Translations under genes and position numbers: made by a program | Assembly (NCBI GenBank): GCA_037179385.1 | Contig: CM074179.1 | Span: forward strand, 68,591,806 to 68,655,805 | Length of the DNA stretch: 64,000 bases | Direction of reading: 5' to 3' | Origin: Holothuria scabra | Lineage: Eukaryota > Echinodermata > Holothuroidea > Aspidochirotida > Holothuriidae | Notes under the pieces: generated by a model | What the model saw: only the letters and a program-made list of their open reading frames with translations | What the model was told of the DNA's origin: nothing | The model's database searches: none | Part shown: positions 34,440 to 46,834 of the stretch, piece by piece | Layout of the letters: every line of letters begins with the position of its first letter | Numbering within the stretch: position 1 is the first letter of the stretch

Positions 34440-35486
34440 ATGGATAAAGAAATAAGGACTATATCAGAGGCGGTCGGAATAATTAAGGTAGAAATAGATG
34501 CTACTTTCTCTTCTCCAGATCTACCAGTTGCGACCAGCACTAGATCCTTTATAGAACGTAACGAAGGTCAGCTTCCTCATAAACGTTATCGCGGACTTGT
34601 GCTTGCAGTGTTTTCACCAATTTTCTTTGCCATTCAGTGCTTATTTTTAAGCATCCTTACAACAAATTTAGACTCTTTCCAAGTCGTTTTTATGCATACT
34701 CCGGTTTTTGAAATAGTTTGCACCTTACTTTTATTATATGCACGCGTTCGTCCTCCAAGAGACTACAAAGTTTACCTTTGGCTATTAGGGAGCGGTTCTG
34801 CTCAAGCTGCAAACACGTGTTTCATGGTACTTGCCTTTTCCTTCCTATCAGTTGGAGACGCCGTTGCTTTAGCGTACACAGCTTTAATTCAAGTAATATT
34901 TTTAAGCTGGATTGTTTTAAAGGAGCCAATGAAATTACTTCATTTTGTGTTTGCTCTCATGGCGTTAGCAGGAGTTTTCTTCGTGGCGCGTCCACCTTTC
35001 ATTTTCGGTAATAGTGAGCAAAACGAGGATAATAATCTTACTTTGCTAGGTGTTCTTTTTGCATTGGCTGGATCTTTAGCCTTAGCACTCATCACTGTTC
35101 TGAACAAGAAACTCTCTCGGCTCGAGGTGAATAGCTACTTTTGTCTGTTTTGCAATGCATTAACAACAGTAATCTGCAGCGGAATTTTATCGCTGATTCT
35201 GCAAAGATGGAGCTACCCAACCGCGAAAGAATGGATGTTCGCAATGATCGCGGGTGTTTCATATGTCGGAGGGCATTTTACTTTTTTCTATTCTTTAAAA
35301 CTAGAAACGGCAACTCTAGTTACAGTGATATCTACCACCCAGATTGTGTACACATTTGTACTCCAAGTAGCTGTCCTTCATTCACCTCCCTTTTGGGCAT
35401 CTTACATCGGTGCTGTACTGATCTTAGCTGCATCCATTGGAATTACTCTAAACAAAAAAGTATACGACACACCTCAATCACAATAA
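34440..35486 (+). CDS. SLC35G-like drug/metabolite transporter superfamily protein (EamA domains)
   Basis: An intact 348-residue frame encodes a multi-span membrane protein of the DMT superfamily, closest in pattern to SLC35G1 (TMEM20). A cytosolic N-terminus (about 1-52) is followed by roughly ten hydrophobic segments arranged as two EamA repeats, about residues 53-185 and 200-337. Family hallmarks are the LDSFQVVFMHTPVF stretch after segment 1, FLSVGDAVALAYTALIQV, the E-P after segment 4 (LKEP), ARPPFIFG at 183-190 closing repeat 1, and the ...GAVLILAASIGI final helix. The length matches SLC35G proteins (about 330-370). The substrate is unknown for this group. The coding exon is uninterrupted; a likely 5' UTR intron ends at 34351. 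A short upstream frame (34391-34429) precedes the ATG. AATAAA at 35482-35487 overlaps the stop codon and may not be the signal used. It is the only intact-looking gene in the window. Confidence 0.9.
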   Translation: MDKEIRTISEAVGIIKVEIDATFSSPDLPVATSTRSFIERNEGQLPHKRYRGLVLAVFSPIFFAIQCLFLSILTTNLDSFQVVFMHTPVFEIVCTLLLLYARVRPPRDYKVYLWLLGSGSAQAANTCFMVLAFSFLSVGDAVALAYTALIQVIFLSWIVLKEPMKLLHFVFALMALAGVFFVARPPFIFGNSEQNEDNNLTLLGVLFALAGSLALALITVLNKKLSRLEVNSYFCLFCNALTTVICSGILSLILQRWSYPTAKEWMFAMIAGVSYVGGHFTFFYSLKLETATLVTVISTTQIVYTFVLQVAVLHSPPFWASYIGAVLILAASIGITLNKKVYDTPQSQ

Positions 35487-35518
35487 ATGCGGAAAAGAAT
35501 TTGGATAGAAAGGTTTAA

Positions 35519-37370
35519 ATTCTTGCGACCGACATTTGAAGTCAAAGATCGTGTATACTGATCACAGCAACATTGGTTTCTACGCCTTGCTGTTTTAACT
35601 TTAACTTGTATTTGTTACTACTGACACTTCAATGTTACCAAAACTATTTTCTATCGTCTCAGTTACGAATTAAACACCGGTTTAATTAGGAAATGAGTGC
35701 ATTTAGTCCATTATTATTAGTGTAAAACAAGAAATAACCAGGGCAAAAAGCCCTTGGGGTTTTCCACTTGCACAAATTTGTAGATTGAAAAAACAATTTT
35801 AATCAGTTCGAGAATTCCCAAGACTTGTTAGGGTATAAATAGTCAGTGTTCATTTCGGATGATAACCACTTTCGGAGGAAATCAATTTTAACCCTATGAG
35901 GGAAATATTTTGCCATGGCTTGATCAATTTTCAAACATCTCTCATGATGAATTAAAATCCTACGCGCAAGTTCAAAGGAGAAAACGTTCAAAGCAACCTT
36001 TGTATAATTTAGGAAAGATAGAATATCTGTTGATAGGGCACAGAAAAGCTTTGTCACCTTTGGTTGTTCATGTCGAGCAATTTTGCTATCTCTTAGACTA
36101 AACTTAAATTCAAAGACTCAAAGAAGCCGTAAGATTTGTGCACTCTTCTGCAGAAAGATGTGCAACTTTTATGTAACTTATAATGCACGTTTTCTGGAAA
36201 GAGAACGTGATATCACGTCCCGACGATTCAAATTTAAGGCAGTCTTGTTCGAAAGGATTCGTGCTAAAAATGAAACAACACAAAATTAAATAAGTCACAG
36301 AAACGTAGGACCAAAATCCATGCTTCATGATCAGGTGCATTAACTTAAAACCATTGCTACTTCTTTTCTCTCTTTAAGGTGTTTGCAAAACAACGAAACG
36401 ACGTGCATATCAACTGACTTGTTGTAAGAACTCTCCTTTTACCTGTAAAGCAGTTTAAAACGGCAGTCTCGTAGGTCCATATCCGTAATTCCATTGTACT
36501 TTGCCTTCTGAGATATTATTCCGATTCCTCTTTTATTTTTTTAAGTTGGATATTAAAGGTATTTGTTCAATTTTACGTTGTTTATCAGAAACAGCTGAAG
36601 AGCCTTCATTGTTTGGCGTATTGCAACCCAGTTTCGGATCGAACCGTACTTTATCACGAGAAGCAATGCCACTATCATCAATCCCTATGTAAAACAGACT
36701 AATGGTCGAGTTCTCCGAACAGTTTGGGTTGTCTTTTTTCATACGATACTTCGCCTATGGCGTTATGTTGTTTGCGCACGATTTAAAGACAGTCTGAGGA
36801 ATGATTTTCTCTCTTAAGAGATAGGCTCCCCTAATATGTAGCTGGTTTATTCCTTTATTTTTGATTTTTTGACTCTGCATGAGAATGTGACTCTGACTTT
36901 AATATTTTTCTATTTTTTGTTAAAATTTTGGACAGAATTCGAATATTCTCTAACCGCATTGCTCAAGATTACGAAGTTAAGGTTACATATAACATCTTTT
37001 GAGCTGCTCTAATGTATTGTGGTAATATTGGTGTTGCTATGTTTTATGAAAATTTTACTTCCACTATCATGTTTTGTTTGTTTTCTGGCACATTCTACAA
37101 AGTTTCCAACAGGCCTAGGAGTTTCTTTGCTGCAATTAATACCATGCCAAGTGTTAAATCCCAATCCCATGCAGGAACGCTTTTTAAAATTTCTACCAGA
37201 ACTGTTGATGTTGCGGAACGTTGGAGGGAGGCAGTCTGGCCCCTTGTACGTTTTTGCAGGTCGACAATTACAAACAGTTTTTGCATTGCCTTTCTCAAAG
37301 ACTCTGCTCATTGAAAGTTCATATGGAGATGTTCCACAATTAAGAGGCAAGAGGAATATGTGGTAAAACC
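35519..37370. other. gene-free stretch with unexplained open frames
   Basis: No known gene is recognised. At 37009-37366 both strands stay open for about 100 codons in several frames (for example plus 37019-37366 and minus 37009-37350), possibly a remnant of an unrecognised element. None shows a domain motif I know. Confidence 0.35.
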
Positions 37371-37724
37371 AGTGACGTAGTTACAGGGGAGACGGACGAT
37401 TTCCCCCTGATTCCGTCATGAAATCATGAAATTTCGAAATTTCTACAATAAAAGCCCCATTTTTGAGATTAGTTGTTTCAAAAAAGCAACATTTTGCGCG
37501 CCTCTCTGAGCAGCAATTTCCAGTTACTGATACAGTCTCCCCTCACTAGTCAGTTCGCTAAGCTTTTTCGAAACCTGGAAAAATAGCAACTCTGACTTGT
37601 GACAAAAATCACACCAGATCATCAAGTGATATGGGCAACTACAATGATATTTTCGTGAATTTTCTATGAGTAAGGTCCAAACGTTCTCCACTATAAGTTC
37701 CTGATCTCTTTAAACGTGACCTTG

Positions 37725-38262
37725 CATAATGACCTCTCGTAAACTGACGCATAACCTCTGGTGACATGGCACATGACCTTTAGTGATCTGATATTTTACC
37801 TCTGGGGCCCTGTTATTTGACCTCTAGTGCCTTGACATTTGACGGTCAAATGGGCGTCCGCAGGTATGAGCAAGGGGGGGCACTTGCCCCCCCCCCCTTG
37901 GAAAATCAAAAATTTGAAAAAAGTTGTAAAAATCGAAGCAAAAACCCGAACAAAACGTGTTTTCAAAGTTTCTATGCGAAAAATAGGCTTAAGAAATGCC
38001 ATTTTCGGCGACATGAGAAGTATTTAGGCTGAAATTTTCGCATGCTTTGTGTCAATTCATGGTGACTTGGAGGTTTTGTGCCTCCCTAGAGATTTTGCCC
38101 CCCCCCCCCGACTTTTTTTCTGCGGACGCCCATGATTTGACCTCTGGTAACCTGGCACATGAACTTTAATGGCATGACATTTGATCTCTGGTGATCTGGC
38201 ATATGATCTCTGGTGAAATGGCATATGACCCCTAGTGACCATAGTGACATGTCGACCACAGA
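37725..38262. repeat. short-period tandem repeat (about 28-31 bp) split by a MITE
   Basis: Repeats of the type TGACCTCTGGTGAC(A)TGGCA(C/T)A occur at 37725-37851 and continue at 38130-38262. The middle is the inserted element at 37852-38129. The TGACCT core is the complement of the AGGTCA core in the satellite at 26.7 kb, so the two arrays may be related. Confidence 0.75.
37852..38129. mobile_element. about 278-bp MITE
   Basis: The ends ATGGGCGTCCGCAG and CTGCGGACGCCCAT are perfect 14-bp inverted repeats, and the flanking GGTCAAAT / ATTTGACC extends the symmetry. C- and G-runs lie just inside both ends. It splits the short tandem array. A clear target duplication is not seen, so the superfamily stays open; subterminal C/G runs resemble those of the hAT-type element at 12.4 kb. 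Confidence 0.7.
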
Positions 38263-40104
38263 TGATTATCTTGGAAATTCTTGGGAAGCTGTACATTTTG
38301 ATAGCTGAAATAATTCTGACCCCCTATAACCATATAGTATCTTTTGTTAACCATACTCCATACACATACCAATTATTAAATTGTTCGAACGTTCCTACTT
38401 GAAGGGAAGAACTTTATAAAGGTTGTAAACCCTAATGATCTCATTTGGGTAAAACGCCCTCCAGACCTGTGGCCAGGCAAGGTACTGGAGGGAGCAAATG
38501 ATGTAACCTCTGTAGTCTTAATATTTTTCGAGCACTTTAAAATAATAAACATTCAATTTAAAAAATATTATCACAGAGGGAAATTTAATATGTGATAATT
38601 CCTCGGACTTCCTATATACATGGAGAAAGCATGTAACGCGTACGTCCTATGCATAGAATGGCGCCACCTGCTGGAGTTAGAATGCGCACCAGGATGGTCG
38701 CAGTGAAGCACATAAATTGTATAGTTTGACGAATCTGTAATATTTGAAACAAAAGTTAAACTTGAATGGGGAACAACGTCATATTCCTGAAATTCGTGTG
38801 GTGATTTTGACATTGCTTTGCATTATTTCGAAAATATTTCAATTTTATTGCAAAATCAGCTGCTTTGAACTACTTGAGTAAGTCCAGAGTTTCAAACACG
38901 AAATCATAGTAGAAGACCATCTTGCTATGCCTCTACTTACACGTACGGTAGCGTGAAGTTCTGTCTATGTATAGTTTGTCCGCGTGTGATCCGTATCCAA
39001 AGGTAACACTTACATATATGGCATTCTTGGCGATGTCATACTTTGGAGCACATGACTTGTACGCATAAAAGTTTCGACGCAGGACAAATAAGGAGGCTAC
39101 TTAGGCTAGCCTATGTGACCTACATGACCCCAAAAAATGACCTACTTCTGGGACATATCTTAACAATCCAGGTGAACGGTGAATATATAGGTAGAGTGTG
39201 CGATATCATTCGTGATGTGGACTACTCATGTGACCTCCTTGAACCCAAATGAAAAGGTATATGGTCTCCAAATGTTCTGCACATGTGAGAACCATTTAAA
39301 TTTGTCAGGTAGGTCTGGATTTGTAACGGCAGAAATAAGAAACGCGTACGTTAGAGTTTAGATCGTGCACTTTTAAGGAGTTGGGTAATTTTAGATGGGT
39401 AACACAGTAGATTAGTCCAGCGTAGTAGAAGATACATAGCCATATTCTCAAAAAGTTTTGAAAAAATGTTGGCTACATCTTATTTGCAGCCCCAAAGTAA
39501 CGTTCCCTTGAACGCTTTAACTTTTTATTAGACCTGAACTTTACGTAATTCCTACAGCACATTTTATTCTTATTTACCCACAAACACTAATTTCATTGTT
39601 AACTGATATGATAATTTACAATCTAAAGGGAAATTAAACAACGGAAGGAGTATTTGGAGGTAATTACATGATTTCAAACCAATTAAATTAAAAAAATAAT
39701 TCAACTTTTGCAGCCATGATACTCCCTTTAAAGGCACTTTGCAGAGAAAAAATTCATTGACTTATTTAGAAAACGTTTCTTCTTTAGAAGGTGCAAACTG
39801 CATCTCAATGAAGCACTACACTCCGAATTTTCGGCAATTTTCTTTGGAATTGGGATATGTGTGATGTCGTCGCAGCTCATTACTTTAACACTGCTTTTAA
39901 CTTATCAAGCATTGCGATGTCGAGTCTGGGAATATTGGGCAGGTTTTTTTTTTTTTTTTTGTTGTTTTTTTTACCCACATTGTTTAGGGTAATGCAAAGG
40001 TCTACATGAAATGGCATTCAAGCTTCCAACAGTATCAAATTTCAAGGACAAACAGACCGTTCAATAATACAAAAAAACAAAAGAAATCTGACCCAATAAT
40101 AGAA
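38263..40104. other. gene-free stretch
   Basis: No gene or clear repeat was found. T-runs lie at 39944-39960 and 39965-39972. Confidence 0.4.
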
Positions 40105-40865
40105 CACAACGTAAAAAGTGGAGGACAGTAATTTTATTATTAAAATAACAAATCATTAAAGTGAAACGTCTTCAGGTAACAAAATGGTATTGCCACAGTT
40201 TACGGCGAACGTTGTGTGAGATATTTTTGTGTTCCTTGGGAGAAATTAATGAGAAACCACTGCAACATGCCTTCAATGATGTAATTTAACATCCCGGGGA
40301 GAGTTCATTCAGTTTCCGAGTCATTATTTACGTAACTTGTTCCATTGTGAAGCCGTTTGCAATTATTTTAAACGATTATTACTTTTTATTAATAAAATTC
40401 AATTCACCCTCGCAGTTGTTTTTTTTTTTTTTTTCATTTTTCTTTTTCTTTTCCTTTTCCTGGGACTTTTAACATTAAGGACTATTGAAGGGATTATTGT
40501 TGAATTCTTTCGCCATGTTTTACAGGGCGAGGTATAGTGCTTGCTGTGTTAAGGTACATTTCACTATGAAATACCGAAAGAATTGGTGCAGAGTATGCTA
40601 AAGCCAAGATGAGACTCTAAATCCAGAACAAGAAGTTGTAATGCTTGACAGTCTTTTTTTAATTTACAAGCAAATACCTACGTGGTCTTCCTTAAATGTT
40701 AATAACGATTATGTATTTGCTTACACAGGGTCACAATGGATGCCTTTTTCGTACAACATAGGGAACCCAAATGAAGGAAGTATGGGAAAAATATCAAAAA
40801 TATCATACCTCAAAATATTTAAAATGTTAATATGTGCATGCCGACAGGATGTATCATTTGCCTAA
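40105..40865 (+). repeat. segmental duplication C (5' part of the TRIM-like locus)
   Basis: Aligns with 28680-29290 of copy A, including ATATTTTTGTGTT, CCTTCAATGATGTAAT..AACATC, the GAGTCATTA.TTACGTAACTTG block and the CACAGGGTCACAATGGATGCC start region. It ends before the B-box region, so only the 5' portion was duplicated or kept. Confidence 0.7.
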
Positions 40866-41772
40866 ACCAATGTACACACCCGAAATATTACATTGTCAAA
40901 TCTCAAAAGACGTTGTTCGAATACCTTGAAGTCAAGTAACTTGGAGCATGCAGAGAAAAGGGCGTGCTAAAATAACGTTACAACGTGTTAAGATATGTTG
41001 AATGTTTCGTTACATTTAAAGGTCATTTCCAAAAATAAACAATCGTAGAAAGCTTTAACCCCCCCCCCCCCCAAAAAAAAAAAAAAAAAAAAAAATATTC
41101 AGCTATTTGTAATTGGTCTGGGTAACGTAGATGGTAGATTGCAACTTAGAACACTTTTTACGTCGCAAATTACACATTCAACTGGAACAAGCAGACAAAC
41201 ATATTCTTTATAAGTGAGCATTTTAAAGCCGTGTCATGAAAAATATTACAGACTATTCTATGGGAAAGTGATGCGATCTTTCTGTGTGTTAAACAAATAC
41301 TTTTGGTTTTTACTTTCCTAATTGTACAAGAATACCGTCCGTTCCTGGTTAATTTGAGTTCTTTACTGACCTTTGGTCTAATGTGCAATAAGGAAAGTTT
41401 GCAATCCTCTTAGACTTCACGCCGGCTGATATTGACAAAATGGAGAGGGATCCAAACCCCGGCGTTTTGTTCGTTTCATTTCTAAAACAAAAGAGTCTCA
41501 CCGGTGAGGAAAGAACATCGCCATTGGTTGATTCGTAGAAGAACATTGAACTACGTGATGTTGCTAACGATTTTATAAGATCCTTTGATAGTAACATTTT
41601 AGCAAACCTAGAAGAGGGAGGAACTATTTCAGAACACGAAGGTAATTTTATGGGTGCTGTTGGAGCCTCTTGTTTAATTAAATGTCAAACAACGATTGAC
41701 TGTGCATTTAGGATCAACTCGAATGGACCAGCAGAAGTAGAAACTTGCAACCAATTGTAATTCAACAACATG
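40866..41772. other. gene-free stretch left of the Harbinger element
   Basis: Contains a C-run followed by an A-run at 41060-41095 and no recognisable gene. Confidence 0.4.
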
Positions 41773-42002
41773 AGGTGCGTTCGACTGGTCTACTCGAGTT
41801 GCAACTCGAGTAATTCTGACCTCATCAAAGCACCTCACTACGCATGCGTACCGAGTAGACGAGGCGAACGGTTAATGAGTAAAAACGTCAGATTAATACC
41901 GATCCCGTGTCTATCACCTGTTCGATTAAGTTTCGCTTAGCACGATCATGACAACCAGAAATGTAAGTTCGACGAACTAGAAGGAAAAAGGTCTGTGCTG
42001 CT

Positions 42003-43372
42003 ATGGTTCTTCAGATGTTTTCAAGCGAACGTGATATACAAAATGTGTTGATGATTGAACAAACAATGTCCACTTTACCAATCTTGACTCGAGCGATAAG
42101 AAGGGCTGAAGTTCCTCGAGTGTATGCATTTGCTGAACACACAGTTCTCCAGTATGACGACCTGGATTTTAAGTTTCACTTCAGGCTAAAAAGATGTACA
42201 GTTGAAGTTCTCTTACACCAGCTCTGGAATTCAAGTATCCCAACACCAGAAAATAGTTTGGGTGGGACAGAAGCTCTGACGTTAAAAAATCAGGTGTTGA
42301 TGTTTCTATGGTTTGCTGGTAAGTAATCTTTATCCGCTAACCTAAAGGGAATTAAAGGGCCGGGAGAAGATGTATCGTGGGCGAACTTCAATTCGTAGCT
42401 TTGAGAAATAACATCACGTTTCCATTGAGTTAACATAAACATAAAAATATGTTATCGATTGCCTGTAGCCACGTGGGTGGGGGTGGGGCGCCTTGAAATA
42501 TTTGGCCCCTACATAACGAAGGAATTGCCATTGCCTAAATGCACTGTAGTTTAATTATCTTACCCCCTGAAACTGTTTCTTTTGCGACCTGTAACTTAAC
42601 CACCACCACCACCCCCCCCCCCCTTCCGGCCATCGTCAATACCTTCTCTGAATATTTGCGTGAATCCAGGCCTAAATCCAATCATCATGCAACATCTCAT
42701 GCTATATTCACTCAGGCAAACTGTTTTCCCTTAAATCCTAAAGGTAACATGGAAAGTTTCAGAACGATGTCTGATAGATTCGGGGTCTCCCAGACTACCC
42801 TCCATAGTGTTTGTCGCAGGGTGGCCGAGGCCATTACAACAGACATAATGCCGCATGCTGCATTTCATGGCCAGATTCTGAAGCCAGCAGGGAATCAATT
42901 ACTCAAGGATTTCAGATAATTGGTAGGCCCAAACACCCTCGGTGCAGTTAACGGCACTCACATTAGAATCAGAGCACCAAAGGATCATCCACAGTCCTAT
43001 TTCAACAGAAAACACTTTTATTCTATTCAGTTACAGGGTGTGTGCACAAGCGATCTACTTTTCATACATGTATTCACAGGCTAGCCAGGTAGCGTGCATG
43101 GTGCACGTGTGTTAAGAAACTCCTCTTTAGATGATGGTAATAAGTTTACTCCCGGATATCACTTGGTTGGTGACTCTGCCTATCCTTTTCAGAGGTTTCT
43201 AATAACACCCTCCAGAGACCATGGTAATCTTGGTATTGAACAAAGGCAGTTCAATCGCGAAGTTAGTCGCCAGAGGAATGTGATAGAGAGAGCATGCGGA
43301 CATCTTAAGGAAAGATTTCTTCGCCTACAGTTTTTTTTTTTTCAGGGTGCCCCAAAGGAATTAGTCCACTGA
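42003..43372 (+). pseudogene. HARBI1-like transposase, two exons, inactivated
   Basis: Exon 1 (42003-42318) ends at a GTAAGT donor after FLWFAG. Exon 2 begins at 42744 after a CTAAAG acceptor and restores GNMESFRTMSDRFGVSQTTLHSV in frame, the helix-turn-helix-like block of HARBI1 proteins. Then come LGAVNGTHIRI (first catalytic Asp expected in DGTHI, here Asn), LVGDSAYPF (second Asp) and NVIERACGHLKERF (catalytic Glu). TAA at 42917-42919 follows LLKDFR, and a TAG at 43082-43084 replaces the Trp of the conserved GWPGSVHDARV block. A T-run near 43331-43342 ends the homologous frame. Two stops and the lost Asp make it inactive. Confidence 0.88.
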
Positions 43373-45260
43373 GATTCCCTTGACATTTTTAGCCCACTTC
43401 TTGCATAGATTGGGCAACACTTTTCTTCCAATGCAAATTTAGTGAAAAAGAATATACGATGCCTATGAACATGCATTTTTATCCATAGAATAATGCAAAG
43501 GTTTTTAGTCAGCCGATGCTGTTTGCAGAGAATTACATACATTTATTGGAGTGAAGTTTTATTGGGTAAGTTTTGAAAGCTTGAATAGGAACTGTCATCC
43601 TGAAGAAAACTAAATTGAAAGAGGTAATCCTTTTTGTGTAATTAAAAAAGTAATGGTAGAAACAGTAAAGATCAATAGGAAAAATAATCTGGGTTTATTA
43701 TTTCGTTGTTATGAACACTGTTCAACTTCAACCAACAAAATGATTATGAAGTTTTGGAATAATCAGTCTGGTTTAAAACTTGTTTACCTGTTCTGTTTTG
43801 AGAAAATCATACTTCAAAAGCTCTTATTCAATGTGTGTCCATAAATAAAACAAATCGAAATTGTGAAACTCTTTCTTTGGCCATGTGGTCATTTTCAATT
43901 AAAATTTAACATGAAATTTGGCATTCGTTCTGAAGTCACCTTTGAGAGGAATTGCATGCAAATCCTCACTCAAAACCTTGTTAGCAGTCAATCACATATT
44001 TGCAACGAGCCATATCTAATGCTGGTGTAACAAATATCAAACCATATAACTATCAATCATTTTTGTTAAGCAAAGTGGTTTTAATCAAGAGGACTTTAAC
44101 CTCTGGATAGAAAAAGAAATATGAAGACAGACAATCGCTTCACAGTTTGTCAATGAGTTTTGCAAGAAGTTCTTTGTTCTCATTATGTATGGTTATGAGA
44201 GTTTGTTGTAACTGCTGATGGCTGGTCACAAACATTTCTTTGATTTCATTTGAAAGAAGGGATGACCGGTTCCGACCTTTCATTTTTTCTGAGGTGGTTC
44301 AGGTGGTGATTCCTCATCATTTGTCTCTTCTTTCGCTTTACCTGATGTATTCCCTTCAGAGTCACATGTAAAATCAGGCTGAAAACTTGAATCGTCCCCA
44401 ACTATCTGGAAATTTAAAAGGTTTTTGCTTCATGTTTGCGTAAAGCCTGTTTCAAATTTCGAAACTTATCTTACGGTGAACTCCGCTGACACGTGCACCA
44501 AGTTCCTTTGACAATTAAAGTGCAATATTCTTCCGAACAGGTTTTTTGTTTTTTACTTTAAGCATATCTTTCTTCTCCCTTGTGATCCTTAGAAGGGTTT
44601 TTACCTGCAGATCTTCCCAAAATGTTAAGACTGCAGGGGGTTCACTTGTTGCTGAAGCCTGTTTACAGACCTCTGGTGTAGTTTGAACACTTGCCTGCAG
44701 CTCTGGACCAGCTGTCTGTGGCTCTAGATCAACTGGTATGTTGTCATGAACACTGCCCACTGATGGTTCTTTGGCAGGAGAACTCCCATTGACTGGACCT
44801 TAAGCACCTGCTGCCCCCTGCGTATGCATGCAGAAGTTTAATGGAACTGGTTGTCCTTTGCGGTAACTCGGCAACCTTTGCAGTATTTTATAGACACTTG
44901 CAAAATCTAATGTAAAGAACAACCAGAAAGAATGATAAATTAACTAAAAGTACAGGAATGTCCAAAGCAAATAGGCCTATAATACCCATTGTCATGTCAT
45001 AACTTGGGCATTATGTATGTAAAGTTCTTCCCCAGGGTGTTGAAAATTCAACGTGAGCAAACCATAAATTTTATTTATAATTTGTGGCATAGTACGACAA
45101 GGTATTTTTTATTCTAGGCCTAACCTGCAAGTGACCTGTCATAAATTGTAGAATCTTTTGAAACAGATTGAAAGTTACCCAGCTCATATAATGTGCAAAA
45201 CTGTTTCTAATTCCGCAGATTGGAAACTGTTAAACCCGTATAATATGCCACTCTTTGCTA

Positions 45261-45665
45261 CACTGTAAAAAATTTCTCTGTTGGAAAACAGAAAATGTAC
45301 TGTCAATCGGTTACTAGCACAAAATCTGTTGGTGAACAGAAAATCTCTGTTACTTTTAACAGAACTTTTCTGTAACATAACGTGTTCTGTCCATCACTTG
45401 CTAGCACAAAGTACTGTCGGCAGACAGAAATTGTGTGTAACCAAACAGAGCTATTCTGTACTGCTTACACCACAATATCTGTTGGGACACAGAAAATAGG
45501 CTGTCAATTTGTTACTAGAACAAAGTCTGTTGGTGAACAGAAAATTTCTGTTACTTTTAACAGACGTTTTCTGTTACATAACAATTCTGTCCATATCATT
45601 TGCTAACACAAACTACTTTCGGTAGACAGAAACTGTGTGCAGTCAAACAGATTTTCTTTTTACCG
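45261..45665. mobile_element. CACTGTAAAA-type MITE with an internal 201-bp tandem duplication
   Basis: The left end is CACTGTAAAAAATTTCTCTGTT after TA. The right end, read in complement, is ACGGTAAAAAGAAAATCTGTT, an imperfect inverted repeat. Inside, about 200 bp beginning TCTGTTGG..ACAGAAAAT is present twice, at 45277 and 45478. AACAGA/TCTGTT motifs recur many times, like subterminal repeats of CACTA-type elements. The superfamily is a guess; a related end lies at 52995-53016. It sits in intron 3 of the minus-strand gene. Confidence 0.55.
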
Positions 45666-46574
45666 TCAATCCACTGCAACTTCTTGCCATCTGCTGTGAA
45701 AAACTCATCGAAGTCCCTTCTTAATCTGCCTTTTATGCGCAACTACAACAGCTACTGCATTTCACTGCAGTTGTACTACAGAACCGACCATGTTATCAAG
45801 CTGAAACATTCCTCCGAATATATTAAATACTGTCCTATGAATCTTTTCTGGCTGGTGATATGGATAAGAGAGGCTATTTGCACGTTGCTGTAGTGTTTTT
45901 GCATCTTATAAAAGGCATATTGCAACAAACCGAGATAATTCTGCCCATGAGTCAAGTTAATATACGGGTAGCTGTAGGAAAGTTACATATAATGAATAAA
46001 ATTCCATGAAACGAGAACAAAACACACAAAAGTCTTTTATTTGGAATCCTTACAACAACACGATTTATTACTGGAAAATTTTTGAAGCAAATAATTGACA
46101 TTACATTTCCTTTATGATTCCTGCAAATGAAATGAAAATTTTCAAAAGTGCATAGTAGATGATTTGACACCATGCATAACTTTCAAAATCACAACAATCA
46201 TGTGGACAAAACAAAGGACTGTAGGAGACACAACTAAGGTTCTAATTTCTAGTGAACTTACTAAAGAAAGAAATGCTAAGTAGTAAACAATTCACAAACA
46301 ACTACAGGTTTGCATATTAAAATGAAATTTGACTTAATTTTCAAAACAAAATGTTATTCGCACAGATCAATGTTTTGTAGCAATTCATTATAATAACGTT
46401 AGTAGCTTACCCGCTTCACCAGATGTAATGTTTGCCGTTATTACCTCTTAACTGTGACATAAGTGGAAAATAACATTACATGACCTCAGAGATACTGAAG
46501 ATCATTCTGAAGTCTAGTTTATCCTTTGCTTACATGTTGCGGGAAGTTAATGGGCACAATTTAGCCAAAGTTCC

Positions 46575-46834
46575 TGGCCAGCCATTTTCACAGAACTTGC
46601 TCGGTTACTGAGTTTGGAACTACATAATAGACAAGTTTGCTAAAATCACACTTCTTAAGACAATGCCTAGGGTAACGTCTCGTGGAACAGGCCTAATGAG
46701 GTTTTGGCCAGCCATTTTCACAGAGCTTGCTCGGTTACTGAGTTTGGAACGACATAATAGACAAGTTTGCTAAAATCACACTTCTTAAGACAATGCCTAG
46801 GGTAACTTCTCATGGAACAGGCCTAATGAGGTTT
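46575..46834. repeat. 130-bp tandem duplication, two copies
   Basis: 46575-46704 and 46705-46834 are near-identical direct copies beginning TGGCCAGCCATTTTCACAGA. Only a few substitutions (for example GAACTACAT versus GAACGACAT, ACGTCTCG versus ACTTCTCA) separate them, so the duplication is recent. It lies in the same intron. Confidence 0.9.

Noticed and set aside
34718..35518. Secondary plus-strand frames of 97 and 125 codons
   Set aside because: Out-of-frame shadows of the SLC35G-like coding sequence.
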